Below, piece by piece: positions 7,840 to 17,792 of a stretch of 64,000 nt of DNA. The notes beneath the pieces were generated by a model. That model made no database searches. It was not told where the DNA came from and saw nothing but the letters and a program-made list of their open reading frames with translations. Position numbers and translations under genes: made by a program. This DNA comes from Hyphomicrobiales bacterium. GTDB taxonomy: Bacteria; Pseudomonadota; Alphaproteobacteria; Rhizobiales; Beijerinckiaceae. The stretch lies in the NCBI GenBank assembly GCA_028290285.1, contig JAQGKD010000011.1, positions 1-64,000 of the forward strand. The letters run 5' to 3'. Every line of letters begins with the position of its first letter. The first letter of the stretch is position 1.

Positions 7840-8949
7840 TTGTCCCTCAGCCAAACCGACATTCTGAACGCGCTAGAAAAGGTGAAGCTGCCAAGTGGCG
7901 GTTCGCTCGCCGCATCTGGACGCATGACCGGCATCGTCGTCAACGACGGCAAGGTGATCTGCGCCATCACCATCGAGGCCGCTGAGGCGGGAGCGATGGA
8001 GCCGGTGCGCGCGGCAGCCGAGGCCGCTATCCGCGCGCTTCCGGGCGTGCGTCAGGCGCTGGTCGGGTTGACCGCCGACAAGGCTCCATCACCGCGCGCA
8101 GCTGCTCCGGCGGGGGCTCCGCAGGCGCGCGCGACGTCGAAAGCCGCCGCGCTTCCGGGTGTGAAACACATCATCGCCGTCGCATCCGGCAAGGGCGGCG
8201 TCGGCAAGTCGACGACCACAAGCAATCTGGCGCTCGGTCTCGCAGCTCTGGGATTGAAGGTCGGCATCCTCGACGCCGACATCTACGGCCCGTCGCAGCC
8301 GCGCCTTCTCGGCCTGCGCGGAAAACCCCGCCTCGTCGGCCCGCGCATGCTGGAGCCGATGGAGCGTTACGGCGTCAAGGTCATGTCCATCGGCTTCCTC
8401 GTCGAGGAAGACGCGGCGATGATCTGGCGCGGCCCCATGGTGATCTCCGCGATCACGCAGATGCTGCGCGAAGTCGCCTGGGGCGAGCTCGACGTGCTCG
8501 TCGTCGACATGCCGCCCGGCACGGGCGACGCGCAACTCACCATGGCGCAGCAGACGCCGCTGGCGGGCGCAGTCATCGTCTCGACGCCGCAGGATCTAGC
8601 CCTGATCGACGCGCGTCGTGGCATCGCGATGTTCCAGAAAGTCGACGTACCGATCCTCGGCGTGATCGAAAACATGTCGAGCTTCTGCTGCCCGAATTGC
8701 GGGCACGTCTCGCCGATCTTCGGTCACGGTGGTGCCCGCGCCGAGGCCACGAAAATGAACGTGCCCTTTCTTGGCGAGATCCCGCTGGACATGCGGATCC
8801 GCGAGACCTCCGACGAGGGTCGCCCGATTGTTGCGACCGAACCCGACAGTCCCCATGCGCAGATATACAAGATGATCGCTTCCACGGTGTGGGCTTCGCT
8901 GTCGGGCGGTGGCGCAACGCGCGCGGCTCCTCGCATCGTAATCGAGTGA
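7840..8949 (+). CDS. Mrp/NBP35 family P-loop ATPase (Fe-S carrier)
   Basis: HIIAVASGKGGVGKSTTTSNLALGLAALGLKVGILDADIYGPSQPRLLGL and CCPNCG; probable TTG start at 7840 (listed ORF from 7786). Confidence 0.88.
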   Translation: MSLSQTDILNALEKVKLPSGGSLAASGRMTGIVVNDGKVICAITIEAAEAGAMEPVRAAAEAAIRALPGVRQALVGLTADKAPSPRAAAPAGAPQARATSKAAALPGVKHIIAVASGKGGVGKSTTTSNLALGLAALGLKVGILDADIYGPSQPRLLGLRGKPRLVGPRMLEPMERYGVKVMSIGFLVEEDAAMIWRGPMVISAITQMLREVAWGELDVLVVDMPPGTGDAQLTMAQQTPLAGAVIVSTPQDLALIDARRGIAMFQKVDVPILGVIENMSSFCCPNCGHVSPIFGHGGARAEATKMNVPFLGEIPLDMRIRETSDEGRPIVATEPDSPHAQIYKMIASTVWASLSGGGATRAAPRIVIE

Positions 8950-8953
8950 GCGC

Positions 8954-9835
8954 ATGACTGGAGAGTTCCCTGCACCTCTCATGCCCTCGCCCGACGATCC
9001 GCGCCTCACCGAAAAGGTGAGCGGAATCGACCAGAACGGTGCGCCCATCGAAATCCGTGTGCCGGTGGAGCGCGCGCTGACGCTTTACCTGAATGCGCAG
9101 GAGATCGTCACGATGATGACGATCAACGATTACCCGGAATATCTGGCGCTCGGCTACCTGCTCAACCAGAACATGCTGAAGCCTGACGATGTCGTGACCG
9201 GTGTCGATTACGACGACGATCTCGAAGTGGTCGTCGTGCGTACAGAACGCGGCACGAATTTCGAGCAGAAGCTGAAGAAGAAGACGCTGACATCGGGCTG
9301 CGCACAGGGCACCGCTTTCGGCGACCTGATGGAGGCTGTTGAAGATGCCGTTCTGCCGCAGGCGGAACTGCGCACATCCTGGCTCTACCGGATGACGCAC
9401 GTTATCAATACGACGCCATCCCTCTACCTCGCCGCAGGCGCCATCCACGGCTGCGTGCTCTGCAGGGAGGGCGTGCCGATCTGCTACATGGAAGATGTCG
9501 GGCGCCACAATGCCGTCGACAAGATCGCAGGCTGGATGTACCGCAACGCGATCGACCCCGCCGACAAGATCTTCTACACCACGGGGCGGCTCACGTCGGA
9601 GATGGTCATCAAGACAGTGCGCATGGGAATCCCGATCCTTGTCTCGCGATCCGGCTTCACGGCCTGGGGCGTGGAGCTTGCGCGGCAGGTGGGGCTGACA
9701 CTTGTGGGTCGCGCGCGCGGCAAACGTTTCGTGGCGCTGGCCGGACAGGAGCGCATCGTCTTCGATCAGGATCTCGCATCAGTTGAGGAGGAATCTTCGC
9801 GCTCGAAACGCAAGGGTGGCGGCGATGACTTATGA
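8954..9835 (+). CDS. fdhD: Formate dehydrogenase accessory sulfurtransferase FdhD
   Basis: [39 protein letters not shown]...[53 protein letters not shown]. Confidence 0.93.
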   Translation: MTGEFPAPLMPSPDDPRLTEKVSGIDQNGAPIEIRVPVERALTLYLNAQEIVTMMTINDYPEYLALGYLLNQNMLKPDDVVTGVDYDDDLEVVVVRTERGTNFEQKLKKKTLTSGCAQGTAFGDLMEAVEDAVLPQAELRTSWLYRMTHVINTTPSLYLAAGAIHGCVLCREGVPICYMEDVGRHNAVDKIAGWMYRNAIDPADKIFYTTGRLTSEMVIKTVRMGIPILVSRSGFTAWGVELARQVGLTLVGRARGKRFVALAGQERIVFDQDLASVEEESSRSKRKGGGDDL

Positions 9836-10457
9836 TCATACGGCGACGCTGGGGGTCATTCTCGCTGGCGGCCTTTCGCGACGAATGGGCGGCGGCGACA
9901 AGCCGATGCGCACCATTGCGGGGCGGCCCATTCTGGCGCATGTGATCGAGCGCATGGCTTCGCAGTGCGATGGGCTGATCCTCAATGCCAATGGCGATCC
10001 TGCGCGTTTCGCCGCGTTCGGCCTGCCCGTTGTCGCCGACGATGTGCCCGATTTTGCGGGGCCGCTCGCGGGCATTCTGGCAGCGCTCGACTGGACCGCA
10101 TTGCATCACCCGGATGTGGCATGGGTCGTCAGCGCCGCAGCCGACTGCCCCTTCCTGCCGCGCGATCTCGTGGCACGGTTTCAGTCGGCGTGCCGCGAGC
10201 AACACGCGGTTCTCGCAGTCGCGCGATCGGGCGACCAGACGCATCCCGTGATCGGGCTCTGGAGCGTCGCCCTGCGTCACGATCTGCGCCATGCGCTTGT
10301 CGTCGAAGATTGCCGCAAGATCGACCGCTGGACGGCACGATATTCTCTCGCGACCGTGGAATGGCCGATCGTGCCGCTCGATCCGTTCTTCAACGCGAAC
10401 ACGCCGGATGATCTCAGCGCGGCCGAAGAGCTTGCCAGGATCGGCGACCAGGCCTGA
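9825..10457 (+). CDS. mobA: Molybdenum cofactor guanylyltransferase MobA
   Basis: [35 protein letters not shown]...DCPFLP; ATG at 9825 overlaps the fdhD end. Confidence 0.9.
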   Translation: MTYDHTATLGVILAGGLSRRMGGGDKPMRTIAGRPILAHVIERMASQCDGLILNANGDPARFAAFGLPVVADDVPDFAGPLAGILAALDWTALHHPDVAWVVSAAADCPFLPRDLVARFQSACREQHAVLAVARSGDQTHPVIGLWSVALRHDLRHALVVEDCRKIDRWTARYSLATVEWPIVPLDPFFNANTPDDLSAAEELARIGDQA

Positions 10458-10459
10458 TC

Positions 10460-12403
10460 TCAGGCCGGGCGAAAACCGGCAGCATGGAGCGCAGCGCGAC
10501 TCTCAGCGGCGTGCAGAGACTTCAAAAATGCCTGCACCGCAGGCTTGTCCTTGCGTTTCATGACAAGCGCGAAATCGTAATGCTCCTCCATCAGCGGCAG
10601 GAAAGCCAGCCCGTAGGCCGCCGCGACGGGCGCTATGGTCATGCCCCAGTCGGCGCGGTTCTGCGCGACCGCTGCCGCCACCGCATTATGCGAGCGTGGC
10701 TGGTTCCAGTAGCCATCCGGCCTCGCACCATTGAGCAGGCGGTCGAGCAGGATTCGCGTGCCCGCGCCCTGGTTCCGGTTGACCATGAGGCAGGCTGAAT
10801 CTCGCAGGGCCACTGCTACGGCCTCTTTCGCATCGAGCCCCGCGAAGCGCGGATCGCCGATGCGATGGACGATACCCTGCATGCGACGCCAGCCTTCGAC
10901 GAGGTCAAGGCCCTCTGCCAGAAAGGCCTTGTTGTAAACGCCGCTCGCCTCGTCCAGCAGATGGATCGGTGCGAGATCGCATTCTCCGCGCCGCGCCGCC
11001 GCCAGCCCCCCGAGACTTCCGACCGCGATGGAGCGAACGAGAAGACCATCGCGCGCGAGCGGCCCCGTCACCAGATCCAGCCCGACGCAATGGCTGCCGA
11101 TGACCACGAGGTCTGGGACGCGAATGTGCGGCGTAAACAAGGTGACCTCCACCTCGCTGCCTGCCGGGACCTGATCGGCGAGGGCCTCGACGCGCACAAA
11201 ACCATCCGCCTGCGCGAAGGATGTGATTGCACCCGAGCCCTTTCCTGTCGGGTAGGCGAGGAGCCCCTCGTCTCCCGCGACGAGCGAGACCATCACGAAT
11301 TCCGTGCGGCCGAGCTCGGAGGAAACGCGGACAGGCAGCCGGGCGTGCAGCCGGGAATCGGCGCGCAGGGGCAGGCCCGCCATGCGGCGCAGCACGGGCA
11401 CGATCATGTCGTGGAAGGTGAACATCGCGGAGGTCGGAAACCCCGGGAGGATGACGACCGGTTTGCCGTCGCAGACGGCGAGGCAAAGCGGCTTGCCCGG
11501 TTTTAGCGCGACGCCATGCGCGACAATTCCGGGGGAGCCGAGACGACTGACGATGCGATGCGAGACATCGCCTGCGCCCTTTGACGTGCCGCCCGAAAGG
11601 ATGAGCATGTCGCAGTCGTCGAGTGCCGCGCGCATGGCCCCTTCCAGCTTTTCCTCGTCGTCGGGGATAGCACCGAGAAACACCGCTTCGCCGCCGTTTT
11701 CCGTCACTGCCGCTGCCACGATGGCGCCGTTGCTGTCGTAGATCTGCGCCGGGGCAAGAGGCGTACCTGGCTGCACGAGTTCATCACCCGTGGAGAGGAT
11801 CGCAACGCGCGGGCGGCGTGCGACGGTGACGTGCGAAAGGCCGCAGGCTGCGAGCATGCCAATCTCACGTGAGCCGACGAGTGTGCCTGCACGCAACAGG
11901 ATTTCGCCGCGCGCCAAGTCCGAACCCGCGTAGGAAATGAACTGTCCCGGTGTCGCCGCGCGACGGAGGTCGATGGCCTCGCCGGCCGGTTCCGTCTGCT
12001 CGATCATCACCATCGCATCCGCGCCGCGCGGCACGGGACCGCCTGTTGCGATGGGCGTGGCTTTGAGTGATGCGACAATGATGCTCGGTGCGATGCCGCA
12101 GGCGATCTGCTCTGCGTTCAACGAGAGACGGACAGGGCTCGATTCCGCCGCGCTCGCGGTGTCGGCCGCGCGCACGGCGAAGCCGTCCACGTTCGATCGA
12201 TCGAAGGGCGGCACGTCGATGGGCGTCACTACATCGCCAGCCAGCGCCGCGCCGAGAGCCTGCGCAAGCGGCCGTGTTTCCTGCGTGACCGCGCGTGGGA
12301 ACAGCACTGCATCGAAGCGCGAGATCGCCTCTTCACGCGAAAGGATGGTGAGGAACTGATCCTGCGCGATGGCGTCGCGCGTGCCGGAAGTCTTCTCGTT
12401 CAT
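10460..12403 (-). CDS. MoeA-like molybdopterin biosynthesis protein fused to C-terminal PBP-like domain
   Basis: MNEKTSGTRDA...PIDVPPFDRSNVDGFAVRAADT, AILSTGDELVQPGT, ILSGGTSKGAGD; C-term GDPRFAGLDAKEAVAVALRDSACLMVNRNQGAGTRILLDRLL. Confidence 0.85.
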   Translation of the reverse strand: MNEKTSGTRDAIAQDQFLTILSREEAISRFDAVLFPRAVTQETRPLAQALGAALAGDVVTPIDVPPFDRSNVDGFAVRAADTASAAESSPVRLSLNAEQIACGIAPSIIVASLKATPIATGGPVPRGADAMVMIEQTEPAGEAIDLRRAATPGQFISYAGSDLARGEILLRAGTLVGSREIGMLAACGLSHVTVARRPRVAILSTGDELVQPGTPLAPAQIYDSNGAIVAAAVTENGGEAVFLGAIPDDEEKLEGAMRAALDDCDMLILSGGTSKGAGDVSHRIVSRLGSPGIVAHGVALKPGKPLCLAVCDGKPVVILPGFPTSAMFTFHDMIVPVLRRMAGLPLRADSRLHARLPVRVSSELGRTEFVMVSLVAGDEGLLAYPTGKGSGAITSFAQADGFVRVEALADQVPAGSEVEVTLFTPHIRVPDLVVIGSHCVGLDLVTGPLARDGLLVRSIAVGSLGGLAAARRGECDLAPIHLLDEASGVYNKAFLAEGLDLVEGWRRMQGIVHRIGDPRFAGLDAKEAVAVALRDSACLMVNRNQGAGTRILLDRLLNGARPDGYWNQPRSHNAVAAAVAQNRADWGMTIAPVAAAYGLAFLPLMEEHYDFALVMKRKDKPAVQAFLKSLHAAESRAALHAAGFRPA

Positions 12404-12410
12404 GAAAGGC

Positions 12411-13649
12411 TCATGCGAAAGGGCGAATGGAACGCACCGTGACGGATTCGCCGGGCGCGTGGCCTTCGCTGCCCGCTGGCACGATGCAGAAGTGCGTGGC
12501 CTGTACGAGACGGTGCAAAGGGAGATCGCCCGTTGCGATGGGCACCAATGTATCGCCACACCGTTCGAGCAGAACGACCTCCGCCATGCCAACCTGCGAT
12601 GCGATCTTACGCCCGAGCGCAAGCGTGATCTCCCGGCGCCGCGCGCGAGCGGTGAGCCTGTCGATCCCGGGCTCGACGAGCGCCCACCATGCGGCGAGCG
12701 CGTGATCGGGGCTTGCAGGCAAGGCAATAACGGGCACGCCCTGGATCGTCGCCAGCGCGGTTGAGCGGCCCGGGTGCATCGCGAGGCCGTGGGCGAGTGT
12801 GGTGCCGTCGGAGGCGAGAGCCTGAACGGCGGCGTCATGCCGACCGTTTCCCGTACCGCCGATGGTCAGCACGAGTTCTGCTTGACCTGTGTCGAGCGCC
12901 GCGAGAAGGGCAGGTTGCGTTCGATCTTTCGCCCGCGCGAGTGTCACCTGCGCTCCGGCGGCGCGTGCGAGCTGCGCTATAAGATCCGCGCTGGCCCGCG
13001 TGCCGTCAACGGCGGGAATATCGAGAACGAGAACCCGTGGGCGACGGACTGCGACCTCGGCCGCACCCGCGCTGCGCAGGGCGAGGATGTCGAGCGCGTC
13101 GAGTTCGTGGCCTTCGCGCACAAGGTTCGTGCCTGCGGAGAGATCTTCGCCAGCACGGCGGATGTTCTCGCCGGGGAAGGCCTCGACGAGCACCTGAAAC
13201 ATCGCGCCCGCCGATTCCACGCCTTGCGCGTCGATCACGCAGTCGCATCCCTCCGGAAGGGGCTCGCCCAGATCGACCCAGACAGGCGGCTTGCGCAGCA
13301 ACACGGGCGAGTAGGAAGACGCGCCCGCGAGATCGTTGGCGCGCATGGCCCAGCCGTCGCGGGCGGCGCGGGCGCTCGCGGGCACGCCGGCTGCGAGCGG
13401 CGGCGAGCCTGCCCCCACGAGGCCCGCAGCGGCCTCCAGCGGCACGGAACGCGGCGCTACGGGGGACAGAAGCTGGAAGAACATTGCCCGCGCCGGGTCG
13501 AGCGCCGTCAGAACCGCCGGCAGGTCCTGCCTGCCTGCGGTTGAGGGCTCGGTGTCATGGCGGTCTTGCGCTGATGGTGACATGGCCGCGATGGTGTACA
13601 GGCCATCGCCGCCATTGCAACCGGTGATCTCACTCTCGAGGCTCGGCAT
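12411..13649 (-). CDS. MoeA-like molybdopterin-binding protein (second copy)
   Basis: AARDGWAMRANDLAG...PLPEGCDCVIDAQGVE...VLTIGGTGNGRHDAAVQAL; start uncertain (MSPSAQ or upstream Met). Confidence 0.75.
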   Translation of the reverse strand: MPSLESEITGCNGGDGLYTIAAMSPSAQDRHDTEPSTAGRQDLPAVLTALDPARAMFFQLLSPVAPRSVPLEAAAGLVGAGSPPLAAGVPASARAARDGWAMRANDLAGASSYSPVLLRKPPVWVDLGEPLPEGCDCVIDAQGVESAGAMFQVLVEAFPGENIRRAGEDLSAGTNLVREGHELDALDILALRSAGAAEVAVRRPRVLVLDIPAVDGTRASADLIAQLARAAGAQVTLARAKDRTQPALLAALDTGQAELVLTIGGTGNGRHDAAVQALASDGTTLAHGLAMHPGRSTALATIQGVPVIALPASPDHALAAWWALVEPGIDRLTARARRREITLALGRKIASQVGMAEVVLLERCGDTLVPIATGDLPLHRLVQATHFCIVPAGSEGHAPGESVTVRSIRPFA

Positions 13650-14454
13650 TTGGGAAGAACAGCTGGAGCCCGCCGATCTTGTAGCCGGCGATCACAGCCT
13701 GTCCCTCGGGCGAGAGCACGTAGTCGACGAAGGCCTGACCGAGCGCGACCTTCACATCGGGGTGCTTTGCCGGGTTCACGAGGATGACGCCGTATTGGTT
13801 GAAGAGGCGCTTGTCGCCTTCGACCACGATGTCGAGATCGTCCTTGCCCTTGAAGGAGATCCACGTGCCGCGATCGGAGAGCACATAAGCCCCCATCGCC
13901 TTGGCCGTGTTAAGGGCAGCGCCCATGCCCTGCCCGATGTCGCGATACCACGGGCCTTTCCGCGCGGCTATATCGACCCCCGCCTGCTGCCAGAGGGCGA
14001 GTTCGGCCGCATGCGTGCCGGACTTGTCGCCGCGCGAGACAAAGGGCGCGGTTTTTGTCTGGATGGTTTTCAGCGCCGCGAGGATATCCTTGGAGCCCTT
14101 GATGCCCGCCGGGTCGCTCTTGGGGCCAATGAGGACGAAGTCGTTGTACATGACGTCGAAGCGCTTCACGCCCTGCCCTTCCGCCACGAACTTTTCTTCC
14201 TGTGGTTTGGCGTGAACGAAGACCACATCGACATCGCCACGTCGTGCGGTGTCGAGCGCCTGCCCCGTTCCTTGTGCGATCACCTTCACGTCGAGGCCCG
14301 TCTTCGCCTTGAAGCGCGGCAGGAGGTAGTCGAACAGGCCTGAATCCTGCGTCGACGTGGTCGAGGCGATGGTGATGAACTCCTGCGCCTTTGCGCCCGA
14401 TGGTGCGATAGCGCTGAGGCAGAAAGCCAGCACGAATGTAAGCCGTCCGATCAT
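13630..14454 (-). CDS. tupA: Tungstate ABC transporter substrate-binding protein
   Basis: IASTTSTQDSGLFDYLLPRFKAKTGLDVKVIAQGTGQALDTARRGDVDVVFVHA is the TupA signature. Confidence 0.88.
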   Translation of the reverse strand: MIGRLTFVLAFCLSAIAPSGAKAQEFITIASTTSTQDSGLFDYLLPRFKAKTGLDVKVIAQGTGQALDTARRGDVDVVFVHAKPQEEKFVAEGQGVKRFDVMYNDFVLIGPKSDPAGIKGSKDILAALKTIQTKTAPFVSRGDKSGTHAAELALWQQAGVDIAARKGPWYRDIGQGMGAALNTAKAMGAYVLSDRGTWISFKGKDDLDIVVEGDKRLFNQYGVILVNPAKHPDVKVALGQAFVDYVLSPEGQAVIAGYKIGGLQLFFPNAEPRE

Positions 14455-14468
14455 GGTGCCGTTCTCTT

Positions 14469-15185
14469 TTATGGGTCGTTGACGATGTCGCCGCGCAGGA
14501 ACGCCTGCGCCTGGGGGCTGGATGGCCTGTCGAAGAACTCCCCAACCGGCGCGCTTTCGCGCAAGGTGCCGGCCACGAGAAAATGCACGTCGCCTGCGAG
14601 ACGGCGGACCTGCCCGAGATCATGCGAGGCCATGAGGATCTTGATGCCGCCGGATGCGGCGGCGGCGATGATCTCTTCCACCGCGCGGGTCGCGGCAGGA
14701 TCGAGATTGGCTGTGGGCTCGTCGAGCAGGAGCAATTCCGGATCGCGCGCCAGCGCCCGCGCCAGTGCGAGTCTTTGCTGTTCGCCGCCCGACAGACGCC
14801 TCGCGGGGCGCGCCGCCAGCGCAGTCAGGCCCGCCTGCTCGAGCAGCGCCTCGATACGAGCAACTCGCCGGGCGCGGGGCACTCCCGCCTGCTTCAGGGC
14901 ATAGGCAATGTTGCCCGCGACGGAGCGGCGCAGCATGACGGGCCGCTGGAACAGCATGGCGCGGCGGCGTGGCGCAGGGTCCGTGCGTCCACCCCAGGTC
15001 ACCCGGCCTGTGCCGGGCGCAAGTAGGCCCATGGCGAGGCGCAGGAGCGTGCTCTTGCCCGCTCCATTTGGGCCGACGATCAAGGTCGGCGCCCCGGGCA
15101 GGATCGTGAGATCGATGTCGCGCAGCAGCGTGGTCGCGCCGATGGCGAGGCCGACGTTCTCGAGGCGGAGGGGCAGATCGCTCAT
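14469..15185 (-). CDS. tupC: Tungstate-type ABC transporter ATP-binding protein
   Basis: Walker A VGPNGAGKST, LSGGEQQRLALARALARDPELLLLDEPTANLD; between the tupA and tupB homologs. Confidence 0.85.
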   Translation of the reverse strand: MSDLPLRLENVGLAIGATTLLRDIDLTILPGAPTLIVGPNGAGKSTLLRLAMGLLAPGTGRVTWGGRTDPAPRRRAMLFQRPVMLRRSVAGNIAYALKQAGVPRARRVARIEALLEQAGLTALAARPARRLSGGEQQRLALARALARDPELLLLDEPTANLDPAATRAVEEIIAAAASGGIKILMASHDLGQVRRLAGDVHFLVAGTLRESAPVGEFFDRPSSPQAQAFLRGDIVNDP

Positions 15186-15198
15186 GATTCCGCGCATA

Positions 15199-15891
15199 TC
15201 AACCGGCCTGCCGTTCGGCCCAGGCGCGCAGGCCCCAGGCGCTGGCGTTGATGGCGAGAACCAGCGTGACCAGAACGAAGCCGAGGCCCAGTGCCACCGG
15301 CAGGTCGCCCTTGGATGTCTCGAGCGCGATGGCCGTCGTCATCGTGCGCGTGAAGCCGTTGATGTTGCCGCCCACGATCATCACCGCGCCGACCTCTGCG
15401 GCAGCGCGGCCGAACCCCGCGAGCAAAGCGGTAAAAAGACTGATACGGGCATCGAAAAGCAGGGTTGCGAGCCTCGCCAGCGGGCGCACGCCCATGGCGT
15501 TCATCTCGTCGCGATATTCGAGCCAGAGATCCTCGACTGTCTGGCGGGTTAGCGCGGCGATGATCGGCGTGATGAGAATGGCCTGGGCGACGATCATCGC
15601 ACCCGGCGTGAACAGCAGGCCGAGGGAGCCAAGCGGGCCGGATCGCGACAGCAGCAGATAGACCGCGAGCCCCACGACCACCGGGGGCAGGCCCATGAAG
15701 GCGTTGACGATGACGATGATGACGCCGCGTCCGGGGAAGCGCGTCAGGGCCAGCACGCCCCCGAGAGGCAAGCCGACAAGCGCCGCCAGGGCGACTGCGG
15801 CGAGGCTCACGGTAAGCGAGAGCCGCACGATTGCAAACAGGGCTGGATCACCCGAAACCACGAGTTGCCAGGCTCCCACGCCGTCCATCAT
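15199..15891 (-). CDS. tupB: Tungstate-type ABC transporter permease
   Basis: TM protein LTVSLAAVALAALVGLPLGGVLAL...GFGRAAAEVGAVMIVGGNINGFTRTMTTAIALETSKGD. Confidence 0.85.
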   Translation of the reverse strand: MMDGVGAWQLVVSGDPALFAIVRLSLTVSLAAVALAALVGLPLGGVLALTRFPGRGVIIVIVNAFMGLPPVVVGLAVYLLLSRSGPLGSLGLLFTPGAMIVAQAILITPIIAALTRQTVEDLWLEYRDEMNAMGVRPLARLATLLFDARISLFTALLAGFGRAAAEVGAVMIVGGNINGFTRTMTTAIALETSKGDLPVALGLGFVLVTLVLAINASAWGLRAWAERQAG

Positions 15892-15977
15892 ACGCGTCCT
15901 CCACCCGCTGATGTCTGCACTTGTTTCGAAGTTGTCAAATACTTGAATTGGCGCAGGCCGGCGCGTAAGAACGCAGG

Positions 15978-16856
15978 ATGGAATATCTGACCACTTCCGA
16001 AGCAGCCGACTATCTTCGGCTCAAGGAGCGGAAGCTCTACGAGCTCGTTTCCGAAAGCGCGATCCCTTGTACGAAGGTGACTGGCAAATGGCTTTTTCCG
16101 CGCCATGAGCTGGACCGCTGGGTGATGTCCGGCCTCGCCACGCCCACGGGCATGCGCGGGCGCGAAGCGCCGCCCATTGTCGGTGGAAGCCAGGACGCAC
16201 TGCTCGAATGGGCATTGCGGGAGTCGGGCTCAGGCCTCGCCACCCTGCCCGAAGGGACAGAGGCCGGCGTCGAGCGATTGCTCCGGGGCGAGGTCGTCGC
16301 GGCCGGACTCCACTATCATCTGGCCGACACGGACGACGCCAATCCGCTGGTCGTGCAGCGTCTGGCCGGCCTGCATGACGGTGTGCTCGTGGGCTTCGCG
16401 CGGCGCGAACAGGGTCTGCTGGTGGCGCGTGGAAACCCGAAGGACATCGCGACTTTCGGCGACGTGCTGACGAGCCGGGCGCGCGTGGCCGTCCGGCAGA
16501 AGGGCGCGGGCGCGCAGATGCTGCTCGATATCCTCCTCGGCAAGGCTGGTGTGAAGGAGGCGGATCTGAACCGGCTCGATCCGCCCTGCCTCACCGGGCC
16601 CGATCTCGCCGCCGCCATCGCCTCGGGGAGGGGCGATTGCGGCATCGCCACGCGCAGCGCGGCGCGGGCGGCAGGGCTCGATTTCGTGCCCTTGTTGTGG
16701 GAGCACTTCGATCTGCTGATCCGGCAGAGCGATTATTTTCGCGCGCCCCTGCAAGCGCTTTTGCATTTGCTTCGAAGCGCGCGGATGGGCGGCCGTGCTG
16801 CGGATCTCACCGGCTACGACGTGACGCCCGCCGGCCAGATCCGCTTTGCACCCTGA
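15978..16856 (+). CDS. HTH (excisionase/MerR-type) transcriptional regulator with PBP-like ligand domain
   Basis: N-term MEYLTTSEAADYLRLKERKLYELVSESAIPCTKVTGKWLFPRHELDRW; C-term TFGDVLTSRARVAVRQKGAGAQMLLDILL..., divergent from tupBCA. Confidence 0.83.
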   Translation: MEYLTTSEAADYLRLKERKLYELVSESAIPCTKVTGKWLFPRHELDRWVMSGLATPTGMRGREAPPIVGGSQDALLEWALRESGSGLATLPEGTEAGVERLLRGEVVAAGLHYHLADTDDANPLVVQRLAGLHDGVLVGFARREQGLLVARGNPKDIATFGDVLTSRARVAVRQKGAGAQMLLDILLGKAGVKEADLNRLDPPCLTGPDLAAAIASGRGDCGIATRSAARAAGLDFVPLLWEHFDLLIRQSDYFRAPLQALLHLLRSARMGGRAADLTGYDVTPAGQIRFAP

Positions 16857-16880
16857 TCGCCTCACGCAGTCACCAATGCG

Positions 16881-17756
16881 TCAGGCGAATTCTTCGAGTC
16901 GCCCCATCTTCCCGCGACGAAAATCGTCGATGGCTTCGCGGATCTCCGCCTCGCTGTTCATGACGAAGGGGCCATAATGCGCAATCGGTTCAGCGAGCGG
17001 CCGGCCAGACAGAACGAGCAGCTTTGTGTCTGCCTCCGCCCGAAGCGCAATGCTGTCTCCCGCCGTGCTGAACGTCAGCAAGCCGGTTCCCGACGCCTTG
17101 TCCGCCCCCACTGCGACCTTGCCCGAGAGGAGCGCCACGAGGACGTTGTCGCCGGGCGTGATCGCAAGATCGAGCGCTGCGCCGGCTTGCAGTGTCACGT
17201 CCCAGACGTTCAGCGACGTGAACGTCTTCGCCGGTCCCTTCGCCTCGCCATAAGTACCCGCGACGACACGTAAAGCGCCTTTGCCATCGGCGATTTCGAG
17301 GGTCGGAATCGTGCCTGCGAGAACCGTCTGGTAGCGCGGCGCGACCTTCTTGTCGCTGGCGGGCAGATTGACCCAGAGTTGCGCCATCGAGACGCTGCCG
17401 CCGCGCGCGGCATGATCGCGCGAGTGGAATTCTTCGTGCAGGACGCCGGAGCCCGCCGTCATCCATTGCACGTCGCCGGGACCGATCTTGCCGGCATTTC
17501 CGGCGGAATCGCGGTGCTCGACTTCACCCTCGTAGACGATGGTGACCGTCTCGAAACCGCGATGGGGATGGGCACCGACGCCCGGCGGCTTGGCCGAGGG
17601 CTTGAACTGATGCGGGGCTGCATAGTCCAGCATCAGGAACGGGCTCACCTCCTGCCCGAAGGCGAGGGAGGCGAACAGCGGTTGGACGAGAAAGCCGTCA
17701 CCGACCCAATGTGCCGGCGGGCTTGCATGAATGGCGGTCAGAGCTTTCTGGCTCAT
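16881..17756 (-). CDS. Pirin family protein
   Basis: PFLMLDYAAPHQF...GVGAHPHRGFETVTIVYEGEVEHRDSAGNAGKIGPGDVQWMTAGSGVLHEE. Confidence 0.9.
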   Translation of the reverse strand: MSQKALTAIHASPPAHWVGDGFLVQPLFASLAFGQEVSPFLMLDYAAPHQFKPSAKPPGVGAHPHRGFETVTIVYEGEVEHRDSAGNAGKIGPGDVQWMTAGSGVLHEEFHSRDHAARGGSVSMAQLWVNLPASDKKVAPRYQTVLAGTIPTLEIADGKGALRVVAGTYGEAKGPAKTFTSLNVWDVTLQAGAALDLAITPGDNVLVALLSGKVAVGADKASGTGLLTFSTAGDSIALRAEADTKLLVLSGRPLAEPIAHYGPFVMNSEAEIREAIDDFRRGKMGRLEEFA

Positions 17757-17792
17757 GGTCAGATCCTTTCGTCGAGCGGCCCCGCAGGGAGC

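Noticed and set aside
5784-7973. 729-aa minus-strand ORF opposite the polyferredoxin gene
   Set aside because: Shadow ORF caused by high GC; Arg/His/Ala-rich without domains, while the plus strand has clear 4Fe-4S motifs.
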